A DNA stretch of 59,604 nt from Bacillus thermotolerans. GTDB taxonomy: Bacteria; Bacillota; Bacilli; Bacillales; Domibacillaceae. Shown here one piece after another: positions 27,936 to 36,736 of the stretch. The position numbers and the translations under genes were made by a program. The notes below the pieces were generated by a model. That model saw nothing but the letters and a program-made list of their open reading frames with translations. It searched no databases and was not told the origin of the DNA. The first letter of the stretch is position 1. Each line of letters begins with the position of its first letter. The stretch covers positions 1 through 59,604 of the forward strand of contig NZ_JWJE02000023.1 of NCBI RefSeq assembly GCF_000812025.2, written 5' to 3'.

Positions 27936-28400
27936 ATGGATGAGATAGATATTCAGCTGCTGAAGATTCTTCAAGAGGACGGCCGGATCACGTTAAGTGA
28001 CCTGTCGAAGAAGCTGTCGTTAAGCCGTCCAAGTGTTGCCGAGCGATTCACGAGGCTGATGGAGAAAGGCATCATTGACAAAATCAGCGCGAAAGTGTCT
28101 CCTCCTTCCGTGGGCCGCCACATCCTGTTATTTATTCAAGTGAGTGAAGTAAGCGTTCCTTATGAGAAGTTTGAACAAATGACGGCCGAGCACCCTGACA
28201 TCATTGAGTGCCACCGGGTAACCGGCAAGGTGAACTATTTGATGAAGGCAGCGGTCAATGACATGGAGCATTTAACGAGACTCGTTGATTACTTGATTCC
28301 GTACGGCATTATCAATACATCCATTGTACTTAAGTCACCTGTGCCAGAGAAGATTATGCTGCCAACTGAAGAAGAGCAGGCATGGCCTGCTTCTAAATGA
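27936..28400 (+). CDS. Lrp/AsnC family transcriptional regulator
   Basis: A 154-residue regulator with an N-terminal helix-turn-helix (DEIDIQLLKILQEDGRITLSDLSKKL, LSRPSVAERFTRLMEKGII) and a C-terminal RAM ligand-binding domain (IIECHRVTGKVNYLMKAAV). Lrp proteins sense amino acids. It stands between the NSS symporter and the phenylalanine dehydrogenase operon, both probable targets, in the manner of BkdR or PheDH-linked Lrp regulators. A strong terminator follows directly. Confidence 0.92.
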   Translation: MDEIDIQLLKILQEDGRITLSDLSKKLSLSRPSVAERFTRLMEKGIIDKISAKVSPPSVGRHILLFIQVSEVSVPYEKFEQMTAEHPDIIECHRVTGKVNYLMKAAVNDMEHLTRLVDYLIPYGIINTSIVLKSPVPEKIMLPTEEEQAWPASK

Positions 28401-28432
28401 ACCCCGCCAGTGAATCGGCGGGGTGTTTTTTT
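28401..28432 (+). terminator. Terminator after the lrp gene
   Basis: Perfect ACCCCGCC/GGCGGGGT stem with an eight-nt loop and a T-run. Confidence 0.93.
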
Positions 28433-28461
28433 ATGCATAAAATCGTATGACTTTTCAAAAA

Positions 28462-28476
28462 TGTAAGCGCTTTACA
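28462..28476 (+). promoter_or_regulatory. cre-like palindrome upstream of the Phe catabolic operon
   Basis: TGTAAGCGCTTTACA, a TGTAA/TTACA inverted repeat around GCGCT. It is one base longer than the standard cre, so CcpA binding is possible but not certain. It lies about 210 nt before the dehydrogenase start. Confidence 0.4.
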
Positions 28477-28687
28477 AAGTGTAGCCTATACGAAAAATTT
28501 CATGCAAAGTGTAAGGAAGCGAGAGAAAATTCGATCACTTTGATATATATTTTCCCCCTTTGCCCTTTTATACTTAAAGGTAATTAGAGAAGCTTCGGGA
28601 GCAGGCGTTTGACAGTTAATGAAAGGGCTTACAATTGAGTCACCTCCCGGCTGCTTCAAGAGTAAAGTAAGGCGAGGAGGAGTCAAT

Positions 28688-29836
28688 ATGAACGTAACAA
28701 AAAAGACATCCGTCATGGAGGATTTTACGCTGTTTGAAAAAATGTCAGAGCATGAGCAGGTGGTCTTCTGCAACGATCCGGATACGGGTCTTCGGGCGAT
28801 CATCGCCATTCACGATACAACACTCGGTCCGGCACTCGGCGGCTGCCGGATGTACCCGTACGGAAGCGTGGAGGAAGCATTGGAGGATGTGCTTCGTTTG
28901 TCCAAGGGGATGAGCTATAAATGCGCAGCAGCCGATGTGGACTTCGGCGGCGGCAAGGCGGTTATCATCGGTGATCCGCAAACAGACAAATCGCCGGAAC
29001 TATTCCGCGCGTTCGGACAGTTTGTCGAGTCTCTCGGCGGCCGTTTCTACACAGGGACGGATATGGGCACGACGATGGATGATTTCATTCATGCGATGAA
29101 GGAAACGAACAGCATCGTCGGTGTACCTGAAGCGTACGGGGGAGGCGGAGATTCCTCTGTTCCAACAGCCATGGGTGTGCTGTACGGCTTGAAGGCCACT
29201 AACTATATGCTGTTTGGCAAAGAAGACCTGGCGAACGCTTCCTACGCTATTCAAGGACTCGGAAAGGTCGGCTACAAAGTGGCAGAAGCTCTGCTTGAAG
29301 AGGGAGCTCAGCTGTTCGTTACAGATATTAATCAGCAAAGCCTGCAGGATATTCAGGAGAAGGCCAAGTCAACAAGCGGATCGGTCACGGTGGTAGAAAG
29401 CACTGCTATTTATTCACAGGAGGCAGATATTTTCGTTCCATGTGCCTTCGGCGGGGTGATCAATGACGAGACCATCGAGCAGCTGAAGGTAAAAGCAATT
29501 GCCGGCTCTGCCAACAACCAGCTTTTGACGGAAGAGCACGGCCGACAGCTGGCAAAGAAAGGCATCCTGTATGCACCGGATTACATTATCAACGCTGGAG
29601 GGCTGATCCAAGTTGCGGATGAGCTGTACGGCGTCAATAAAGAAAGAGTGCTTGCCAAAACGGCACGCATTTATGATGCGATTCTTGAAACCTATAAGCA
29701 GGCAGATCTCGATGGCATTACGACGATGGAAGCAGCAAACCGCATGTGCGAGCAAAGAATTCGGGCCCGCGGCAAGAGAAATCACTTCTACACAGGCAGC
29801 GTACAGCCGAAATGGAACATTCGCCGTTCATTCTAA
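28688..29836 (+). CDS. pdh: L-phenylalanine dehydrogenase
   Basis: A 382-residue NAD-dependent amino acid dehydrogenase that deaminates L-Phe to phenylpyruvate. The Glu/Leu/Phe/Val dehydrogenase core is plain ([18 protein letters not shown]78 in SYKCAAAD, K90 in [20 protein letters not shown]). Several stretches match, from memory, the Bacillus badius and Lysinibacillus PheDH rather than Leu[37 protein letters not shown] and [16 protein letters not shown]. LeuDH has NAAAGLNLGGGK and TAEDVGTT at these places. The ATG at 28688 has GAGGAGG eight nt upstream. It heads an operon with a 2-oxoacid dehydrogenase, and sits near a complete phenylacetate pathway. Confidence 0.9.
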   Translation: MNVTKKTSVMEDFTLFEKMSEHEQVVFCNDPDTGLRAIIAIHDTTLGPALGGCRMYPYGSVEEALEDVLRLSKGMSYKCAAADVDFGGGKAVIIGDPQTDKSPELFRAFGQFVESLGGRFYTGTDMGTTMDDFIHAMKETNSIVGVPEAYGGGGDSSVPTAMGVLYGLKATNYMLFGKEDLANASYAIQGLGKVGYKVAEALLEEGAQLFVTDINQQSLQDIQEKAKSTSGSVTVVESTAIYSQEADIFVPCAFGGVINDETIEQLKVKAIAGSANNQLLTEEHGRQLAKKGILYAPDYIINAGGLIQVADELYGVNKERVLAKTARIYDAILETYKQADLDGITTMEAANRMCEQRIRARGKRNHFYTGSVQPKWNIRRSF

Positions 29837-29851
29837 AGGAGGAGGAAGATG

Positions 29852-30910
29852 ATGAACACTCATTACCCGATCAAACAAGTGATGGATAAGGAAGGACGTA
29901 TCGTTGATTCCTCTTACGAGAGCCTGATCAATGAGCAGCTGGTCAAGGACCTTTACTATCATATGTACCGCATCCGGACGTTCGACCGGAAAGCGATCAG
30001 CCTGCAGCGCCAAGGCCGGCTCGGTACGTATGCGCCGTTTGAGGGACAGGAAGCAGCTCAGGTCGGAAGCGCGATGGCCTTGCAGCCAGCTGATTGGATG
30101 TTTCCGACCTACCGCGACCACGGCGCCAAGCTGACATTCGGCGCAGACATGGCAGGAACGTTCCTTTACTGGAATGGGCGCGTCGAAGGGTGTGTACCGC
30201 CGGAAGGAAGGAACATCTTCCCGCCGGCTGTGCCGATTGCGACTCAGCTTCCGCATGCGGCAGGGGCTGCCTGGGCGGAAAGACGAAAGGGAACGAAAAA
30301 TGCATCGATCGCTTACTTCGGGGACGGAGCCACATCAGAAGGCGATTTCCATGAAGGGATGAACTTTGCGAGCGTATTCAAAGCACCGGTTGTCTTCTTT
30401 AACCAAAACAACCGCTACGCGATTTCTGTGCCGATCGAGAAGCAGATGAACTCAGAAACCATCGCCCAGAAAGCTGTTGCTTACGGCATGCCGGGTGTGC
30501 GGATTGATGGAAACGATTGCTTGATTGTGTACTTTGAAGTAATGAAGGCATTAGAAGAGGCGAGAAAAGGCCAGGGGCCAACGCTGATCGAAGCGGTGAC
30601 GTGGCGCACGGGCGCTCATACGACAGCGGATGATCCGACGAAATACCGTCCGGCGGATCAAGGAAAGGATATCGTGGATCCGCTTCTTCGGATGGAGCGC
30701 TTTATGAAGAATAACGGCTACTGGGATGAAGCATGGGTACAGGAGACAGCCGAGCGCATCACGGCGGAAATTGAAAAGGCTGTTGAGGACATGGAGAGCT
30801 ATCCAACTCCTAACGTCGAAGACTTATTTGATTACGTGTTTGCGGAAATGCCGGCTCAGCTTGCGGAGCAAAAGCAATCTTATCTTACTCACTTGAGGGG
30901 GAATCAATAA
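29852..30910 (+). CDS. 2-oxoacid dehydrogenase E1 alpha subunit
   Basis: A 352-residue thiamine-diphosphate-dependent decarboxylase subunit. The ThDP motif runs from GDGATSEGDFHEGMN to FNQNNRYA; the phosphorylation-loop-like segment RTGAHTTADDPTKYR is also present. It belongs to the BkdAA/PdhA family. In this operon the expected substrate is phenylpyruvate, giving phenylacetyl-CoA, though branched-chain 2-oxoacids are possible. GGAGGAGG precedes two ATGs; the second, 29852, has better spacing. It overlaps the E1 beta gene by one nucleotide. Confidence 0.9.
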   Translation: MNTHYPIKQVMDKEGRIVDSSYESLINEQLVKDLYYHMYRIRTFDRKAISLQRQGRLGTYAPFEGQEAAQVGSAMALQPADWMFPTYRDHGAKLTFGADMAGTFLYWNGRVEGCVPPEGRNIFPPAVPIATQLPHAAGAAWAERRKGTKNASIAYFGDGATSEGDFHEGMNFASVFKAPVVFFNQNNRYAISVPIEKQMNSETIAQKAVAYGMPGVRIDGNDCLIVYFEVMKALEEARKGQGPTLIEAVTWRTGAHTTADDPTKYRPADQGKDIVDPLLRMERFMKNNGYWDEAWVQETAERITAEIEKAVEDMESYPTPNVEDLFDYVFAEMPAQLAEQKQSYLTHLRGNQ

Positions 30911-31929
30911 TGGCAATGGAAATGAGGGACCTGCCAAAGAAGGAAACGAAGGACCAGATGCTGACGATTGTGCAAGCGGTCAACGATGGAATGAGGACAC
31001 TGTTAGAAACCGACGACCGCATCATGCTTCTCGGTGAGGACATTGGTAAGAACGGTGGCGTGTTCCGGGCGACAGAAGGGCTGCAGGAGGTGTTTGGCGC
31101 AGACCGCGTTGTGGATACGCCGCTATCGGAAGCGGGCATCATCGGCGCATCTGTCGGTCTTGCGGTGAATGGCTTTAAGCCGATCGCGGAAATTCAGTTT
31201 CTTGGCTTTATTTACCCGGCTTACGAGCAGGTGATGACGCACGTATCCCGGCTGCGGATGAGAACGATGGGCCGCTATACGGTGCCAATGGTCATCCGGG
31301 CCCCATACGGAGCGGGGGTAAGGGCGCCGGAAATCCATTCCGACAGTGTCGAGGCGTTATTTACGCACATGCCGGGCATCAAAGTGGTGTGTCCGTCTAC
31401 GCCGTATGATGCGAAAGGATTATTAATTGCTGCCGCTGAGGATCCGGATCCCGTGCTGATGCTTGAGCCGATGAGAAGCTACCGGGCGAAGCGCGAGGAA
31501 GTGCCAAGCGGCCGCTATACGGTAGAAATCGGCAAAGGAAAAAGAGTGAAAGAGGGCACGGACATTACGCTGATTGCGTGGGGCGCTATGATGCCAGTCG
31601 TAGAAAAAGCGGCGGAACAAGCAGAGAAAAGCGGCATCAGCTGTGACGTGATTGACCTGCGTACGCTTTATCCGCTGGACCGCGACTTGATCGCAGAGTC
31701 TGTCCAGAAAACTGGCCGGGCCGTTATCGTGCATGAGGCACATTTCACAGGAGGACTCGGTAACGACATCGTTTCCATGATTAACGATACATCCTTCCTG
31801 TACTTGCGGGCGCCGATTGAACGAGTGACAGGCTTTGACGTACCGGTACCATTCTTTGCGCTGGAGGAGCATTTCCTGCCAACACCTGCCCGGGTCGTTC
31901 AAGCGATCGAAAAAGCCGTTCATTTTTAA
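30910..31929 (+). CDS. 2-oxoacid dehydrogenase E1 beta subunit
   Basis: A 339-residue transketolase-type beta subunit. Characteristic are GEDIGKNGGVFRATEGL, the Glu-containing DTPLSEAGIIGASVGLA, and C-terminal RTLYPLDRD and HEAHFTGGLGNDI. It pairs with the preceding alpha subunit to form the ThDP site. It starts in the TAATG overlap with E1 alpha, suggesting coupled translation for equal subunit supply. Confidence 0.92.
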   Translation: MAMEMRDLPKKETKDQMLTIVQAVNDGMRTLLETDDRIMLLGEDIGKNGGVFRATEGLQEVFGADRVVDTPLSEAGIIGASVGLAVNGFKPIAEIQFLGFIYPAYEQVMTHVSRLRMRTMGRYTVPMVIRAPYGAGVRAPEIHSDSVEALFTHMPGIKVVCPSTPYDAKGLLIAAAEDPDPVLMLEPMRSYRAKREEVPSGRYTVEIGKGKRVKEGTDITLIAWGAMMPVVEKAAEQAEKSGISCDVIDLRTLYPLDRDLIAESVQKTGRAVIVHEAHFTGGLGNDIVSMINDTSFLYLRAPIERVTGFDVPVPFFALEEHFLPTPARVVQAIEKAVHF

Positions 31930-31942
31930 GGAGGGGACAAAA

Positions 31943-33175
31943 GTGCTTGAAGTCAAGCTGCATGATATTGGAGAAGGTATGACGGAAGGGGAAATTCTTC
32001 ATTACCTTGTCAAGCCAGGGGACGAGGTGAAGACGGATCAGCCGCTTGTGGAAGTGCAGACAGATAAAATGGTGGCTGAGCTGCCTTCGCCGGCCGCCGG
32101 CATTGTGAAGGAAATTATAGTGGAGGCCGGCACCACGGTACAGGTCGGCACCACGCTGCTTTATATTGAAGCGGAAGGAAGCGCTCAAGCGGCACCTGAA
32201 CAGCCGAAACAGCCGGAGGAGCCTTCGACGGCACCGGTTGCGGAGAAGCAGGAAAGCCGTCCGTTCGTTTCCTCCTTCAACCGCGTGCTGGCGACACCGT
32301 ATACACGGAAAATTGCACGTGATCACAACATCGATATTGAACAAGTCCTGCCGTCTGATCCATCCGGACGCGTCACAGAGGAGGACGTGTACCGCTTTTT
32401 AGAACAGAAGGAGGCGCCAGCGGTTGCGGTTGCAGAGAAGCCTGCCGCATCCACGGCACCGGCTGCTAGCCAGCCAACCGAAGCACCGGAAGAAATTCCG
32501 TTCCGCGGCTTGCGCAGGCAAATCGCGAAGAAGATGACGAAGTCGCTGTATACGATTCCGCATGTCACTCACTTTGATGAAGTGAACATGACAAATTTGA
32601 TGAAGCTGCGCGAAGAGCTGAAGGGAGCAGGCCAGTCGGTTTCGGTGACCGCCTTCTTCGTGAAAGCGCTCGTGATTGCGCTGAAGGACTTCCCAATCTT
32701 CAATGCGGAGCTGGATGAGGAGAACGAAAAGATTTTGTTGAAGAAAAATTATAACATCGGCTTAGCGGTCGACACGGAAGACGGCCTCATCGTGGCGGTT
32801 GTTCACGATGCTGATAAGAAATCCATTAAGGAGCTTCACCAAGATATTAAACGGCTGAACGAGCAGGCAAGAGCCGGCCAGCTGTCATCAAAGGATATGA
32901 AAGGAAGCACCTTCACGATCAGCAATGTCGGCCCGCTTGGCAGCACCGGCGCGACACCGATTATTAATTATCCGGAAACCGCGCTGATTGCTTTCCATAA
33001 AACGAAGAAAGTGCCGATTGTGAACGAGCAGGACGAGATTGTGATTGGTCACATGATGAACCTGTCGATGTCCTTTGACCACCGGGTTGCGGATGGGGGA
33101 ACAGCGGTGGCATTCACGAACCGGTTTGCGGGCTTAATTGAACAGCCGAATACCCTTATGCTGGAGATGATATAG
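31943..33175 (+). CDS. Dihydrolipoyl acyltransferase E2
   Basis: A 410-residue core enzyme. An N-terminal lipoyl domain carries K42 in EVQTDKMVAELPSP, followed by a Pro/Ala/Glu-rich linker, a peripheral subunit binding domain (about 117-155, ATPYTRKIARDHNI), a second linker, and the catalytic domain ending with DHRVADGG, whose His and Asp do the acyl transfer to CoA. The start is GTG at 31943 with GGAGGGG upstream; the frame is open well into E1 beta, but no site supports a longer form. Only one lipoyl domain is present, typical of BCKDH-type E2. Confidence 0.92.
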   Translation: MLEVKLHDIGEGMTEGEILHYLVKPGDEVKTDQPLVEVQTDKMVAELPSPAAGIVKEIIVEAGTTVQVGTTLLYIEAEGSAQAAPEQPKQPEEPSTAPVAEKQESRPFVSSFNRVLATPYTRKIARDHNIDIEQVLPSDPSGRVTEEDVYRFLEQKEAPAVAVAEKPAASTAPAASQPTEAPEEIPFRGLRRQIAKKMTKSLYTIPHVTHFDEVNMTNLMKLREELKGAGQSVSVTAFFVKALVIALKDFPIFNAELDEENEKILLKKNYNIGLAVDTEDGLIVAVVHDADKKSIKELHQDIKRLNEQARAGQLSSKDMKGSTFTISNVGPLGSTGATPIINYPETALIAFHKTKKVPIVNEQDEIVIGHMMNLSMSFDHRVADGGTAVAFTNRFAGLIEQPNTLMLEMI

Positions 33176-34585
33176 ATGGTTGTTGGGGAAATCAGTCAAG
33201 AAAGAGATCTGGTCATTATCGGCGGCGGTCCGGGAGGCTACAGTGCGGCGGTCCGGGCCGCGCAGCTTGGGCTTTCTGTCACATTAATTGAACGTGACAA
33301 GCTTGGCGGTGTCTGCTTGAACAAAGGATGCATTCCTTCCAAGGTATTTACGTACGCGGCGAAGAAAAAAGCAGAAATGAGCCACCTGCAGCAAATCGGC
33401 CTGCCGGCTGTGGAGGGCACATTCCAGCTGGATCAGCTCATCGCCTATAAGTCGAAGGTGACCGAGCAGCTGAGAAAAGGCGTAGAGGCCTTATGCAAAG
33501 CAAATAAAGTAGAAGTCATTCAAGGAAAAGCCGGCTTTACAGCAGAAAATAAAATCGGTGTGGAGTACGGCCATCAGTTTGATGTGTATGTTTTTAAGCA
33601 GGCAATCATTGCGTCGGGAAGCTCGCCGGTGCTGCCTGGAGGCATTACCGAGACCGGGAAACGTATCCTCCTGTCGCATAATATTTTCTCCGTGGAAGAG
33701 ATGCCGACACATCTGCTTGTTTACGGAAGCAGCTACATATCCCTTGAGGTAGCATCCAGCTTCCATGCGCTCGGCGCGAAGGTGACGGTGCTATGGGAAG
33801 GGGCAGCTGACTTTTCGTTTGATGAGTCGGTGAATAAAGAGCTGGCCCGCCTGTTCAAAAAGAAGAAAATCAAGCTGATCAAGCAGGCGGCGATCCAATC
33901 GGCAGAGGAAACCGCGGCCGGTGTGCATGTCACGCTGCAGGCAGGCGGGAAGGAAGAAGTGCTTGAAGGTTCGCATCTATTCGTCGAAGGCAGCCGCCTG
34001 CCGAACACGAAGGAGCTCGGCATTGGCCGCTTTGCGATCGAGCAAACGGAGAAGGGCTTTATTCGAGTGAACAAGGACATGCAAACGTCCCTGCCGTCGG
34101 TGTACGCAATTGGTGACGTGACAGAAGGTCCACTTTTGGCGGTAAAAGCAATCAAGCAAGGTAAAGCAGCCGCTGAAGCGATCGCCGGCGAAAGAACCGA
34201 AGTGGATTTAACGTGCATCCCAACGATCGTGCATACGATTCCGCCGATTGCTTCCGTTGGCCTAACGGAACAGGAGGCACGTGAGAGAGTCGGCGGGGTT
34301 CGCACCAGCAAATTCAACCTCGGCGGCAACGGCTACGCCGCTATCACGGGAAAGAGGGATGGCTTTGTGAAAGTCATTTCAGATGCCTCCACGGATCTTA
34401 TTCTCGGCATTCATATGATCGGTGAGGGTGCCGTGGAGCTGTCGAGCCACTTCGTCCAGCTACTAGAAATGGCGGCGAAGGAAGAAGACGCGAAGTTCCC
34501 GCTATATGCGCACCCAAGCTATAACGAAGGGCTGCTGGAAGCGGTCGAAGGACTCGTTGGCCAGGCTGTCCATGCGGTGACATAA
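33176..34585 (+). CDS. Dihydrolipoyl dehydrogenase E3
   Basis: A 469-residue FAD disulfide oxidoreductase. The FAD motif GGGPGG is near residue 17, the redox pair is C47/C52 in GGVCLNKGCIPSK, the NAD region follows, and the C-terminal interface has YAHPSYNEGLLEAV with the base His. It regenerates oxidised lipoate on E2 and reduces NAD. The ATG is immediately after the E2 stop. A dedicated E3 shows that the complex is complete and self-contained. No ptb or buk genes are in the operon. Confidence 0.93.
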   Translation: MVVGEISQERDLVIIGGGPGGYSAAVRAAQLGLSVTLIERDKLGGVCLNKGCIPSKVFTYAAKKKAEMSHLQQIGLPAVEGTFQLDQLIAYKSKVTEQLRKGVEALCKANKVEVIQGKAGFTAENKIGVEYGHQFDVYVFKQAIIASGSSPVLPGGITETGKRILLSHNIFSVEEMPTHLLVYGSSYISLEVASSFHALGAKVTVLWEGAADFSFDESVNKELARLFKKKKIKLIKQAAIQSAEETAAGVHVTLQAGGKEEVLEGSHLFVEGSRLPNTKELGIGRFAIEQTEKGFIRVNKDMQTSLPSVYAIGDVTEGPLLAVKAIKQGKAAAEAIAGERTEVDLTCIPTIVHTIPPIASVGLTEQEARERVGGVRTSKFNLGGNGYAAITGKRDGFVKVISDASTDLILGIHMIGEGAVELSSHFVQLLEMAAKEEDAKFPLYAHPSYNEGLLEAVEGLVGQAVHAVT

Positions 34586-34923
34586 TCAATCTGTGAAACA
34601 GATCGCTTCCCGTTGGAATGGAAGACGCGCAGACTCCTGCGGAAAGCGAAGCGTCTGAAATGGAAATCAACAGCCCCTGTTTACAAGCAAAGTAAAAAGG
34701 CTGTAGGCGCTCGATTCCCATCGTTGTCTACAGTCTGAAGCTGTCTGTGAAACAGACGGCTTTTTTTGTGCTTCTATGTGTCTCGGTCTATGACACTTCC
34801 ACTGGTTTTTTGTCGAAAGGGATGCAAAAAGGCAATATATCCACTAGAATAAGAGTAACGCTTCAGTTAAGTTAGCGGGACACGCTTAAGGAAGCACAAA
34901 ACTGGAATAAGGAAGGTACACTT
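34586..34923. other. Intergenic region before degV with repeat remnant
   Basis: About 340 nt. From about 34618 to 34675 it resembles, from memory, a dispersed Bacillus repeat with the pattern GACTCCTGCGGAAAGCGAAG followed by GGAAATCAACAG. A terminator follows at 34739-34766. The right part is the degV leader. No ORF is supported. Confidence 0.5.
34739..34766 (+). terminator. Terminator of the Phe dehydrogenase/2-oxoacid dehydrogenase operon
   Basis: Nine-bp stem AGCTGTCTG with CAGACGGCT (one G-T pair), loop TGAAA, then seven T residues. Confidence 0.88.
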
Positions 34924-35775
34924 ATGAGAACGGCAATTGTCACGGATAGTACAAGCTATATTCCGAAAGAATTGCGCGAAGAGTTGAATATACATATGAT
35001 TCCGCTCAGTGTGATCATTGACCAGAAGACGTATAGAGAAGAGCTGGATATGACTGAGGAAGAATTCTATGAGCGGGTGCGGATGATGGACGAACTGCCG
35101 AAAACGACACAGCCGCCGATCGGTGAGTTTATGAAGCTGTATCAGCGTCTGTCAAAGGAATATGACGCCGTTATCGGCATTTACTTATCGAGCGGCATCA
35201 GCGGCACGTACCAGACTTCTATAGCGGCAGGAGAGCTCGTGAAAGAGATCGACGTGTATTCATTTGACTCCGAAATCAGCTGTATGCCACAAGGCTTCTT
35301 TGCGATCCGGGCGGCTGAATTAGCCCGTGAAGGAAAGGAACCGGAAGAGATTTTAAACGAATTAGAAGCGATGAAGCCATCCATGCGGGCGTACTTTATC
35401 GTGGATGATCTCAATCATTTAAAGCGCGGCGGCCGGCTAAACGGCGCGCAGGCCCTGATTGGCGGACTGCTTCAGGTGAAGCCGCTCTTGCACTTTGTGG
35501 ATAAGGTCATCGTTCCATTTGAAAAGGTCCGCACGTCGAAAAAAGCGCTGAAGCGCGTGGCCGACTTATTTGCTGAAGACTATGAGAAGGGCGAGCCGCT
35601 GAAGGGATCTATTATACACGCGAACTGTGAAGAAGCGGCCCAGCGCTGGCTGGAAGAGCTGCAAGCCCGTTTCCCGAATGCGGAACTTGAATTGAGCCAT
35701 TTCGGCCCGGTGATCGGTACGCATCTTGGCGAAGGCGCACTCGGCTTCGGCTGGATAAAGAAAGCTGATAAATAA
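34924..35775 (+). CDS. degV: DegV family fatty acid-binding protein
   Basis: A 283-residue DegV protein, which binds a fatty acid in a pocket between its two domains and in Gram-positives can serve fatty acid kinase. Signature parts are IVTDSTSYIPKEL, TTQPPIGEF, YLSSGISGTYQTS and DDLNHLKRGGRL. In B. subtilis degV directly follows degU; here it stands 25 kb away, so the aromatic block splits a conserved neighbourhood. GGAAGG lies before the ATG. Confidence 0.94.
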   Translation: MRTAIVTDSTSYIPKELREELNIHMIPLSVIIDQKTYREELDMTEEEFYERVRMMDELPKTTQPPIGEFMKLYQRLSKEYDAVIGIYLSSGISGTYQTSIAAGELVKEIDVYSFDSEISCMPQGFFAIRAAELAREGKEPEEILNELEAMKPSMRAYFIVDDLNHLKRGGRLNGAQALIGGLLQVKPLLHFVDKVIVPFEKVRTSKKALKRVADLFAEDYEKGEPLKGSIIHANCEEAAQRWLEELQARFPNAELELSHFGPVIGTHLGEGALGFGWIKKADK

Positions 35776-35848
35776 TCCTTAACGATCTGCATACACAAAG
35801 AGACCTATAAAGTTATTTTTTCCGATTTAGAGGATAAAGATGATATGG

Positions 35849-35888
35849 AAAACCCCACCAAAAAGGTTGATCTTTCTGGTGGGGTTTT
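35849..35888. terminator. Bidirectional terminator degV/siderophore ATPase gene
   Basis: Perfect 12-bp AAAACCCCACCA/TGGTGGGGTTTT stem between convergent genes, with A-T tails on both sides. Confidence 0.9.
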
Positions 35889-35892
35889 AAGG

Positions 35893-36720
35893 TTAGCGAA
35901 CAAGTTCATGAGGCTTACCTGCATGAGCAGCGATACGTCTTCCTTTTCCATGGGGAATACACATAGGCGTACCAAAGAGCGGATCAACGGTTATATCACA
36001 ATTCATTTGAAACACCTCTTTTACGAGAAGAGGGTTCATTACCTCTTCTGGTTTTCCGTGAGCATACACTTTCTTATCTTTTATAGCGACGAGATGATGG
36101 GCGTAGCGGCAGGCCAGGTTTAAATCATGGAGCACCATTACGATGGTGCGTCCTTCGTTTTCATTTAGCTCAAATAAGAGATCCAGAATTTCAATTTGAT
36201 GGGTCATGTCTAAATAAGTTGTCGGCTCGTCTAGTAAAATAATATCTGTATCCTGAGCTAATGTCATAGCGATCCACGCTCGTTGCCGCTGTCCCCCTGA
36301 CAGGGAATCCACGAGACGGTCCGCTAGCTGTTCCATGCCAGTTGCCTGAAGAGCATGGTGCACGGCTCTTTCATCCTCCTCAGACCACTGCCGATACCAC
36401 TTTTGGTACGGGTAGCGCCCCTGCTTGACTAACTGTAGAACGGTCAATCCTTCGGGAGCGATGGGGCCTTGCGGCAAGATAGCCAGCTGCTTAGCAATGT
36501 CGCCTGTCGTCAGCTTCGATATCATTTCTCCTTCAATAAAAATAGACCCTGACCGAGGCTTTAACAAACGGGCTAATGACCGGAGCAAAGTGGACTTGCC
36601 GCAGCCGTTGCTCCCGATAAAGACAGTAATCTCTCCCTTTGGAATGAGTAAATCCAGCTCCTCAATGATCATCGTATCTCCGTAGGCCAATGTTAGCGAC
36701 TGTGTTTCTAATGACTGCAT
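35893..36720 (-). CDS. Iron-siderophore ABC transporter ATP-binding protein
   Basis: A 275-residue FecE/FhuC-type ATPase. Walker A is GSNGCGKST at about 36-44, signature [13 protein letters not shown], Walker [14 protein letters not shown], and a switch His in VLHDLNLA. It powers uptake by the two FecCD permeases encoded upstream in the same transcript. The ATG at 36720 follows AAGGAG by ten nt; a 22-codon longer frame lacks a ribosome site. Expression should follow the Fur boxes in the divergent promoter region. Confidence 0.93.
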   Translation of the reverse strand: MQSLETQSLTLAYGDTMIIEELDLLIPKGEITVFIGSNGCGKSTLLRSLARLLKPRSGSIFIEGEMISKLTTGDIAKQLAILPQGPIAPEGLTVLQLVKQGRYPYQKWYRQWSEEDERAVHHALQATGMEQLADRLVDSLSGGQRQRAWIAMTLAQDTDIILLDEPTTYLDMTHQIEILDLLFELNENEGRTIVMVLHDLNLACRYAHHLVAIKDKKVYAHGKPEEVMNPLLVKEVFQMNCDITVDPLFGTPMCIPHGKGRRIAAHAGKPHELVR

Positions 36721-36736
36721 GTATTCTACGCTCCTT

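Noticed and set aside
28688-29836. Leucine dehydrogenase (bcd)
   Set aside because: Diagnostic segments ([24 protein letters not shown]) fit phenylalanine rather than leucine dehydrogenases, and ptb/buk are absent.
29828-31956. Long antisense ORFs opposite the E1 genes
   Set aside because: They mirror the high-GC third positions of the sense genes, have no ribosome sites and resemble no known family.
29852-34585. Pyruvate dehydrogenase complex
   Set aside because: E1alpha, E1beta and E2 look like the branched-chain type with one lipoyl domain, and the operon begins with an amino acid dehydrogenase. Not excluded by assay.
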